Positions 58,141 through 64,000 of a stretch of DNA of 64,000 bases are shown here, in pieces. The notes beneath the pieces were generated by a model. It made no database searches, was not told where the DNA came from, and saw only the letters and a list, made by a program, of their open reading frames with translations. The first letter of the stretch is position 1, and every line of letters starts with the position of its first letter. The position numbers and the translations under genes are program-made. The stretch is from Oscillospiraceae bacterium (GTDB lineage Bacteria; Bacillota; Clostridia; Oscillospirales; Oscillospiraceae), in contig JAFTGD010000042.1 in NCBI GenBank assembly GCA_017458065.1, positions 1 to 64,000 of the forward strand. The letters run 5' to 3'.

Positions 58141-58803
58141 TTACTTGGAGCCGACGTCGCGGAGGGCCTCCGGCTCCTGATCCCCCAGGACCCAGTAGTT
58201 GCATTCCCCGTCGCCGTCTGCCAGAGTCTTGTGACGGATCAGCTTGCCGTGAGCTGCGCCGCAGGTGAGCTGGTCGATGTAGCACAGATTCGGGAGGAAA
58301 TCGATATACCCGTGCCGTCGGGCAAAATCGTTCAGCGGGCAGGTATCGTAGACAAAGGCGATCCCCTTGTCATGCCCCTCCGGATTCAGCCGGATCTTCC
58401 AGGTGTTCCCCCAGGCGTTGCCGCGAAGCCTGTCGGCTTTTTTCTTGTAGTTCTCCAGATACCGGTAGAACAGCCGGACGATCCAGCGGTGCTTCAGCAG
58501 CTTGTTCATATCGAAATGGGCGAGCATGCGCAGGCTTTTCCCCATGGCCGCGTCGATCAGGATCTGCAGATCCTCCTTGCCGAACGCCCGGTCGACCGCC
58601 TCATAGAAAGCGAAGAAGGCGTAGGCTTCCAGCAGGTTGTTGGCCATCGGGTTCTTCCGTCCGCCAAGGTCGCCCTCTTCCCGGATCCACTGCTCGTCGA
58701 GGGCAACCGTCCTCTCCCAGCGCGTTTTTGCTTCCGCCGGCGTATAGTGCTCCGCCAGCCACCTTTTCATCGCCGGTTCAAACATCTTGAGATATTTGTC
58801 CAT
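58141..58803 (-). CDS. L-2-amino-thiazoline-4-carboxylate hydrolase-like protein
   Basis: A 220-aa member of the same family as 47096 and 47832: CPLNDFARRHGYIDFLPNLC, YIDQLTCGAAHGKLIRHKTL and ADGDGECNYWVLGDQEPEAL. The Asp/Gly/Cys end resembles the family core. It belongs to the operon starting with the family-A membrane protein at 58915, the same gene pairing as in operon 1, which argues for a functional partnership. Confidence 0.75.
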   Translation of the reverse strand: MDKYLKMFEPAMKRWLAEHYTPAEAKTRWERTVALDEQWIREEGDLGGRKNPMANNLLEAYAFFAFYEAVDRAFGKEDLQILIDAAMGKSLRMLAHFDMNKLLKHRWIVRLFYRYLENYKKKADRLRGNAWGNTWKIRLNPEGHDKGIAFVYDTCPLNDFARRHGYIDFLPNLCYIDQLTCGAAHGKLIRHKTLADGDGECNYWVLGDQEPEALRDVGSK

Positions 58804-58815
58804 TCTTTCTGCCCC

Positions 58816-58905
58816 CTATCGCCATTCTCTGCTGATCAGCAGACCGTTTTCCCGCCGCTCCGGCGGATACTTCTTCAGCGCTTCGCTGTCCATCAGGCCT
58901 TTCAT
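58816..58905 (-). CDS. Small ORF with strong ribosome-binding site (29 aa)
   Basis: Between the family-A gene and the ATC-like gene, GAGGAGGTCAT precedes an ATG opening a 29-codon frame (MKGLMDSEALKKYPPERREN, then nine residues). Spacing and the near-ideal Shine-Dalgarno favour translation. It may be a genuine microprotein or the remains of a gene. Confidence 0.45.
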   Translation of the reverse strand: MKGLMDSEALKKYPPERRENGLLISREWR

Positions 58906-58914
58906 ATGACCTCC

Positions 58915-59406
58915 TCATAAAATGGAGCAGATCCACGCTGTCAGTACTGCGGCAAAAGGCAGCGTAACGATCTGTCTGAGCTGCTCGCTGCGGTTATAGC
59001 CGAATTGATGATACCCGGCACATCCCTTTGTTTCCGGCAGATAATGCTGGAAAAACTGCGTTTTTGTGATCAAAACATAGTCCAGGGCGAGGATATCAAA
59101 GGCCTTCACGCCGAACAGGATAATGAGGAAGCGCTTGAGGAACTGCCCGAAGCCGTATCCCTGCCGGATGCCGTCCCAGCCGCCGTAGACGATCACGCCG
59201 AGAAAGCCCAGCATACACAGCGCCATACAGACCCAGCCGATCACCGGCGCGGCCGGAAACGGCGGCTTGTGGTCCTTCGCCTTTTCCCGGATATCCTCCG
59301 GGAAAAAGTCCATCAGCCTTTTCCACGGCAGAAAGTACGTGGCCGCCCAGATCATCAGAAAAAGAAGCAGGCACATGAGCAGGGTGAGAAAGATTGTCGT
59401 CAGCAT
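58915..59406 (-). CDS. Uncharacterised membrane protein, paralogue family A
   Basis: A 163-aa protein with GYGFGQFLKRFLIILFGVKA, LDYVLITKTQFFQHYLPETK and GYNRSEQLRQIV, the third copy of the family in this window. About four hydrophobic segments. ATG at 59406 follows GGAGAC. First gene of operon 2, directly behind an exact GTTAG-N6-CTAAC operator. The most similar copy is the one at 56635. Confidence 0.85.
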   Translation of the reverse strand: MLTTIFLTLLMCLLLFLMIWAATYFLPWKRLMDFFPEDIREKAKDHKPPFPAAPVIGWVCMALCMLGFLGVIVYGGWDGIRQGYGFGQFLKRFLIILFGVKAFDILALDYVLITKTQFFQHYLPETKGCAGYHQFGYNRSEQLRQIVTLPFAAVLTAWICSIL

Positions 59407-59462
59407 CGTTTGTCTCCTTGATCGATCTTGATCATTCAAAGGCTGATCCTTTTTTGTTGTTT

Positions 59463-59487
59463 GTTAGCTATATCTAACCATATAATA
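59463..59487 (-). promoter_or_regulatory. -10 and operator of family-A/ATC operon 2
   Basis: GTTAGCTATATCTAAC at 59463-59478 is an exact operator match. The minus-strand -10 TATTAT (59487-59482) lies exactly 3 nt away, the same geometry as at 49110 and 46052. Confidence 0.8.
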
Positions 59488-59588
59488 GCACACTTCCCTC
59501 CAAAGTGCCATAGCTTTTGAGAAAAGAATACGAATAAAATATCCGCCTGCCATGCGACAAGTGGATACATGCTTTATTCTTTTGCCCT

Positions 59589-59864
59589 TCAGTAGGCCAA
59601 GGGGATCAGATACATCAATCCTTCACCCAGATTCCGCAGGACGTAGGAGATCGCCTTTATCGGGCTGGGCAGGGCAGCTCCCAGCACAAGACCTATAATG
59701 AGACCGATGATGGGGTTTAACAGGATGAGCCCTTTCTTCACGCGATAAAACTCTGATCCCGCCCGCGCGTAGGGAACGCCGAGGTAGCCTTCTATGGATT
59801 TCCCCTGTATCGTTTCGATCTGAGAGGAAAACTCCCCGATCGGTGTTACAAGCGTCTTGTTCAT
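59589..59864 (-). pseudogene. Carboxylesterase N-terminal relic fused to membrane tail
   Basis: A 91-aa frame with AAAGGAGAG before its ATG. Residues 1-35 look like the start of a type B carboxylesterase (TPIGEF ... GYLGVPYA), but the rest of that about-500-aa enzyme is missing. Residues about 36-91 instead contain two hydrophobic stretches (GLILLNPIIGLIIGLVLGAA). It may be a pseudogene formed by deletion or a small membrane protein in its own right. Confidence 0.5.
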
Positions 59865-59896
59865 CGATCTCTCCTTTGGTAAACGTTGATGCTTCG

Positions 59897-60832
59897 TTAC
59901 CTATTCTTCCTTTGACGGAAAAACGCGTTGATGTCCTCGACGATCTCCCTTTCACCGTCCCGTCCTTCCTTGACAAAGGTGAAGACCGGCCAGCTGTGGA
60001 ACATGCCGGGCTCGATCTTGATCTCATAGTCCTTGACGCCGCAGCGGAGAAAGGACTTTTCATAGTCCGGGGCGATGCCTGCGAAGACCTCGTCCCCGGC
60101 AAAGTACATGATGATCTTTGGGAAGCCGGTATAGTCGTCCTCGTCCGCCTTGCCCAGGATATACTGCGGCAGATCGCCGTTCGGGTTATAGTACTTCACC
60201 ATGGTATCGAACATGTCCCAGTGCAGAAGCGGGTCTCGCGGGTCGATCTCCTTCATGCGCGCCTTGGCTTCCTCGCTCATCAGCAGGCCGGATACGGACA
60301 CCGGGATCATCAGCCCCGGCATGGGAAGCGTGGAGTATTTCTGCACCATGTGCCGCCCGGCCTGCATCAGCACGTCCGCCCCGCCGGAGAAGCCCAGCCA
60401 GACGATGTTTTCTGGCTTGAAGCGCCGCAGCATCCTCTCGTGGACCCGGATCGTGAATTCCGTCTCGTCCATCAGATCGAAGTCCGGCAGCAGCGGGTAC
60501 AGCGGGATCCAAAGCTCCGCGCCGGTCCCCGAGATATAATGCTTGATGGAACTCCGAAAAGGAAGCTGCCAGCGGCGGGAGCCTCCGCCCGGGAAATAGA
60601 CCACGGCGCGGTCCGGCTCGCTGCCCGCTTTCTTTCCCACGATGATATGGAAGCCGTCCAGCTGTTCGTCCCGGAATTCATAGCCTCGGATTGAGGGCAG
60701 CTTGAACTTGAATTTCTTTTGAACGTCGTAAGACGCCTGTTTGAATTCCTCGTAGCTCTCCTCCTGATGGAGTGAGCTGCCCTTGACGACCTTGCGTACA
60801 AGAGGCTTTAAAAATCTGTATAATAGACTCAT
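59897..60832 (-). CDS. Alpha/beta hydrolase fold-3 (HSL-like) esterase
   Basis: A 311-aa alpha/beta hydrolase. The oxyanion motif is FPGGGSRRW (residues 80-88), the HGGG equivalent. The nucleophile elbow is GFSGG (147-151), Asp247 lies in AGDEVF, and the catalytic His is 279 in GMFHSW. It is the intact parent of the deleted copy at 56058. The N-terminal helix (MSLLYRFLKPLVRKVVKGSS) is basic and amphipathic and may touch the membrane. Natural substrate unknown, probably an ester or lipid. Confidence 0.88.
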   Translation of the reverse strand: MSLLYRFLKPLVRKVVKGSSLHQEESYEEFKQASYDVQKKFKFKLPSIRGYEFRDEQLDGFHIIVGKKAGSEPDRAVVYFPGGGSRRWQLPFRSSIKHYISGTGAELWIPLYPLLPDFDLMDETEFTIRVHERMLRRFKPENIVWLGFSGGADVLMQAGRHMVQKYSTLPMPGLMIPVSVSGLLMSEEAKARMKEIDPRDPLLHWDMFDTMVKYYNPNGDLPQYILGKADEDDYTGFPKIIMYFAGDEVFAGIAPDYEKSFLRCGVKDYEIKIEPGMFHSWPVFTFVKEGRDGEREIVEDINAFFRQRKNR

Positions 60833-60841
60833 CTTTCCTGT

Positions 60842-60928
60842 TCACCCCAATGATCCGGCCAACCGGCCGTCCTTTTCCGGCGTGAAGGTCTGCGCCGGCT
60901 GCCTTCTTTCTGTCGTGTGCTTCTTCAT
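60842..60928 (-). CDS. Small ORF upstream of the hydrolase (28 aa)
   Basis: A 28-codon frame behind GGAGAGAGGT, lying between the FtsX-like permease and the hydrolase genes. Charged N-terminus (MKKHTTERRQPAQTFTPEKD). No recognisable motif; may be a chance frame. Confidence 0.3.
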   Translation of the reverse strand: MKKHTTERRQPAQTFTPEKDGRLAGSLG

Positions 60929-60979
60929 ACCTCTCTCCAGCCTTTCTGCCATTCTTGTTATATGGAATTCTCCGGTCTT

Positions 60980-63520
60980 TTACTCTCTGTTTTTCAAGAT
61001 CTCATTGGCCGGGATCTTCCGGATCCGTCTCATCAGGAAGACGTGGATGACGGCATAGATCAGCATGCAGCCGATGAACAGCACGCCATAGACCCAGGGG
61101 GCCATATGCAGATTGATCGCGCAGGCCACATTGGACACCAGATAGGGATACATGGCGTCCATGATGATCTTCGACAGGGGGATGGAAAGCAGCGTCCCCA
61201 CAAGGATTAAAACCGTATTCCCGTCCAGAAACAGCCTGCTGATCTCCCCTTTCCGGTATCCGAAGACCTTAAAGAGCGCGATGCTTTTGGCCGAGCGGTC
61301 CAACATCACCTTCATCATCAGATACATCACGATGGCCATGATGACCGCGGAGGCGATGATCATGGTATAGACCATGGAGTACATCAGATTGACGAATACA
61401 TCGGCCGCCTTGACCACGTCCGCCTTGCTGCTGACGCTGTAAAGCCTGCCGGATTCGATCTCCAGGTCACAGTCGGAGAATACCACGTTGTAGTAATCCT
61501 CCGGCATGCCGAAGAGCTCCCGCATCGAGCCGATATCCATGAAGACAAAGAACGCCGGGGCATATTCCACGATGCCGTCCACCGTGAAGGCATAGCTTCG
61601 GTCGTTCTGCAGGTCGTTGAGCACCAGCTGCTCGCCGACGGAAAGCCCATACTTCTGCGCCATGGCCGAGCTGATCTGTACGCGGCTCTGGCTCTTTGCA
61701 GGGCTCGCGTCAAAATACGGATTGTCCGGCTCCAGACCCAGGACCGTGACGTCCAGATTGTAGCCCAGAACTTCCTTTTTCAGCGTCTCGGCGTAGGCCG
61801 GGCTGCCGCCTTCCGGCGCATGTTCCTCCGGATACTTGTACAGATACATATACTCGTATTTTGTATCCGCCACATTGTCCCGCCCCACGTGGATGCAGAG
61901 CACATAGGCGTTGATGCCGATCATCATCAGAAGCAGACAGACAAAGATGCCCAGCACCACGCCGACGGCGCTTCTCCCCTCCCGCAGCATCTGGCGCAGC
62001 TGAAATCGGCGGAGAAAACCCATGTTCTTCAGGTCGATCTCCGACACATCCCGGCGCTTCTCCTCGCCGCGGATCATCTGCAGCGCGGGTCTGGAGAGCT
62101 TGTGCCGGATAACCGCGGCATTGACCAATGCCGTGACCAGCGGCGGCATGACGACGCCATAGAGGATCACCGGCAGCTCAACAACGGTGTCCAGCGCCGG
62201 CACGGAGAAATAGGCATAGGTATCCGCCGTCTGCAGGGGCACGCCGTATCTGCTGTAGCCGACGATCGTCCCGATCAGCCCCGCGAGGAAGCTGATGCAG
62301 ACCGGCAGCGTCAGATAATGGCGCAGCAGATCCTTTCGACCCACGCCGAGGGCGTAAAGCGTACCGATCACGCTCTGTTCGGACTCAATACTGTGGATCA
62401 CGAAGACCGAGATCACATAGCCCAGCAGCGCCAGAATGATGACGCCTGCCACAAGACTTGCGTACTTGTTGATGATGACGTCGTCCGCTGCGCCGCCGAT
62501 GCGGGTGTTGTCTTCCGCGGCCGTAAAACTGCACAGATTGGACAGATCTTCCGGCAGGTATTTTTCCGCGATCTCATGGACGGCGCCGCTCAGTTCATCA
62601 GCACCCTCCGCGCCGGCCTCGCTCAGCTTCGATACCGCCTCAAACAGCTCCTCCGGCAGGTAGGGTCTCACCGGCGTGAGCGCGTCGCCGGTCACGGTGT
62701 CGTTCAGTTCGCGCAGCGCATCGCTGAGCTCCCTGTTCCCGCTGGACAGGTCGTCCGCGCCGTTTAAAAGCTCGTTCCGTTTTCCGTAGGTCTGGTCCCA
62801 ATACTGGCGGAACCAGGGATCCGTCACCTCCGCCGGGTCAAATCGGAGCTCCTTCACGCGTTCGCGGAGCTCCCTGCTGCTCATGGCGCCGTTCAGCCGG
62901 TAGGCATAGAGGTATTCCTCCGCCTGCAGCGCCTTATTGCTGCTTTGCAGCCGCTCATAGAGCGCGTCCGTCACAAAGGCCGGGCCGAAGTTGGCGCTGT
63001 CTACCGTGCTGTCGCCCATGGAGCGGAAGGGCGTGTCATAATCCGGCGAGGTCACAATGCCGCTGACGGTCAGCTTCTCTCCCGCCAGAGTGATCGCATC
63101 GCCCACATGAAGTCCATTGGCTTCACAGTACCGTTTTTCCAGCGCGATCTCGTCCGCACTTCCCGGAAGGACGCCCGTTTCGAGCTCAGCAAGGTCGATC
63201 TCTCTGCGCAGATGAAAAACGCGCAGTACGCTTCCGTTATCGCGCTCATAGTCCAGGCAGAACATAGGCTCGACCGTCACGCCGTCCCGCGCAAGGCCGC
63301 GCAGCGCCCCGTCTGTCAGCGGGACAAACACCGTAAACTGCCCGTCCTCCAGATGATTTGCCTCCGCATGCTCGGCGCTTCCGACAATGACCGTATCCGC
63401 CGCGCCGATCAGGCTCACAATCAGGTATATGGCAAAAACGATCACAAGGCCCAGAGCGAGATACCGCAGCCAGTTTGCCCGCAGCTCCCGGAGCATTTTT
63501 CTTCGCAGGATCCGCTGCAT
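60980..63520 (-). CDS. FtsX/MacB-type ABC transporter permease
   Basis: An 846-aa permease with an N-terminal helix (LRYLALGLVIVFAIYLIVSL), a large extracytoplasmic region (residues about 45-330), three helices around 360-500, a second extracytoplasmic region and three C-terminal helices ending in LMRRIRKIPANEILKNRE. The two FtsX domains in one chain match the 800-900-aa permeases of Firmicute export or lipoprotein-handling systems. ATG at 63520 is 1 nt after the ATPase stop. Substrate unknown; antimicrobial peptides or lipids are typical for the class. Confidence 0.9.
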   Translation of the reverse strand: MQRILRRKMLRELRANWLRYLALGLVIVFAIYLIVSLIGAADTVIVGSAEHAEANHLEDGQFTVFVPLTDGALRGLARDGVTVEPMFCLDYERDNGSVLRVFHLRREIDLAELETGVLPGSADEIALEKRYCEANGLHVGDAITLAGEKLTVSGIVTSPDYDTPFRSMGDSTVDSANFGPAFVTDALYERLQSSNKALQAEEYLYAYRLNGAMSSRELRERVKELRFDPAEVTDPWFRQYWDQTYGKRNELLNGADDLSSGNRELSDALRELNDTVTGDALTPVRPYLPEELFEAVSKLSEAGAEGADELSGAVHEIAEKYLPEDLSNLCSFTAAEDNTRIGGAADDVIINKYASLVAGVIILALLGYVISVFVIHSIESEQSVIGTLYALGVGRKDLLRHYLTLPVCISFLAGLIGTIVGYSRYGVPLQTADTYAYFSVPALDTVVELPVILYGVVMPPLVTALVNAAVIRHKLSRPALQMIRGEEKRRDVSEIDLKNMGFLRRFQLRQMLREGRSAVGVVLGIFVCLLLMMIGINAYVLCIHVGRDNVADTKYEYMYLYKYPEEHAPEGGSPAYAETLKKEVLGYNLDVTVLGLEPDNPYFDASPAKSQSRVQISSAMAQKYGLSVGEQLVLNDLQNDRSYAFTVDGIVEYAPAFFVFMDIGSMRELFGMPEDYYNVVFSDCDLEIESGRLYSVSSKADVVKAADVFVNLMYSMVYTMIIASAVIMAIVMYLMMKVMLDRSAKSIALFKVFGYRKGEISRLFLDGNTVLILVGTLLSIPLSKIIMDAMYPYLVSNVACAINLHMAPWVYGVLFIGCMLIYAVIHVFLMRRIRKIPANEILKNRE

Positions 63521-63521
63521 C

Positions 63522-64000
63522 TTAAAGCTCCTCCAGCTCAGCTGCGGAGACCGGGCGCTCGTTTTCCGCTTCCTCCGTGATCCGGCCGTCCCGGATCTGC
63601 AGCACCTTGTGGGCCATGCGCCGGATCGCGGTGTTGTGCGTGACCAGCAGGATTGTGGTCCCGTATTTCCGGTTGATCTGCTCAATGAGCATCAGGATCT
63701 CCCGGCTGGAGACCGAGTCCAGCGCGCCGGTGGGCTCGTCGCAGAGCAGAAGCTGCGGATTCTTGATCAGCGCCCGCGCAATGGCGCAGCGCTGCTGCTG
63801 TCCGCCGGAGATCTGGGACGGGAACTTCTTCTGGTGCTCCGTCAGGCCCAGGGTCTCCAGCAACTCGTCAATGGGCAGCGGAGAGGCCGTCAGGTACTGG
63901 CAGACCTGGATATTCTCCCGCACCGTCAGATTCGGAACCAGATTATAAAACTGAAAAACAAAGCCCAGCTTATCGCGGCGGTATTCGGAAAGCTCCGCTG
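63522..64000 (-). CDS. MacB/LolD-type ABC transporter ATPase (5' end outside window)
   Basis: The frame is open through the right edge, so the start and Walker A lie beyond the window. Visible are the Q-loop region ([20 protein letters not shown]), signature [15 protein letters not shown], Walker [13 protein letters not shown] and switch His in LVTHN. It pairs with the FtsX-like permease immediately downstream. Confidence 0.92.
   Translation of the reverse strand, partial: AELSEYRRDKLGFVFQFYNLVPNLTVRENIQVCQYLTASPLPIDELLETLGLTEHQKKFPSQISGGQQQRCAIARALIKNPQLLLCDEPTGALDSVSSREILMLIEQINRKYGTTILLVTHNTAIRRMAHKVLQIRDGRITEEAENERPVSAAELEEL

Noticed and set aside
1-64000. tRNA, rRNA, riboswitch (S-box, T-box, cobalamin) and insertion sequences
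   Set aside because: No cloverleaf, rRNA-like, riboswitch-core or transposase sequence was recognised by eye; covariance searches could not be run here.

Overview
The window looks like chromosome from a moderately GC-rich anaerobic Firmicute, most likely a gut Clostridia of the Oscillospiraceae type. Pointers are a long-form 2-hydroxyacyl-CoA dehydratase activase, several Crp/Fnr regulators paired with ferredoxin and flavodiiron genes, TRAP and ECF transporters, and consensus sigma-A promoters with strong Shine-Dalgarno sites. No rRNA, tRNA, CRISPR array or intact mobile element was seen.

Layout. 1-1.25 kb: the tail of a type I restriction locus, with a YhcG-like PD-(D/E)XK nuclease and an HsdS stub that has lost its recognition domains. 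1.25-3.1 kb: an EamA transporter and a two-domain cupin. 3.1-10.8 kb: a giant CoA-enzyme activase, a divergent Crp/Fnr regulator and a FecBCD-type iron/corrinoid ABC importer. 10.9-14.7 kb: an oxygen/nitric-oxide stress module (flavodiiron protein, ferredoxin, DUF438/hemerythrin protein, Crp/Fnr). 14.8-17.9 kb: a nitrilase-superfamily hydrolase, then a sulfur amino-acid synthase (MetY type) behind a leader that encodes a Met/Cys/Trp-rich peptide followed by a strong terminator, then a PPC/DUF296 protein.

18-33.6 kb is a catabolic region with two split-transketolase operons. The first (HMG-CoA-lyase-like enzyme, transketolase halves, VOC protein, MatC-like carrier, type III CoA-transferase) lies opposite a PrpR-N/AAA+ regulator that lacks the sigma-54 contact motif and the Walker B acidic pair. 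The second (transketolase halves, PGDH_C-type oxidoreductase, TRAP transporter) lies opposite a FadR-type GntR regulator and a D-2-hydroxyacid dehydrogenase. 33.7-38.2 kb holds a LysR gene, a hydrolase/lipoprotein operon and another ferredoxin/Crp pair.

38.2-64 kb is an accessory island. It has an ECF transporter (A-A, T, MptD-like S), two half-size ABC exporters and a TetR regulator. Around these lie repeated sets of three gene types: 163-168-residue membrane proteins, L-2-amino-thiazoline-4-carboxylate-hydrolase-like proteins and alpha/beta hydrolases. An MBL-fold/methyltransferase fusion, AraC and ZinT-like genes, decayed paralogues and a MacB/FtsX-like ABC system complete it. A shared operator, GTTAG-N6-CTAAC, sits 3 nt downstream of the -10 of the TetR gene and of two membrane-protein/hydrolase operons. 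Near-matches precede the ABC/ECF operon, and exact matches precede the first Crp gene and the FecBCD operon. The island therefore looks like one regulon of unknown substrate, possibly thiazoline-type or metal-chelating small molecules.
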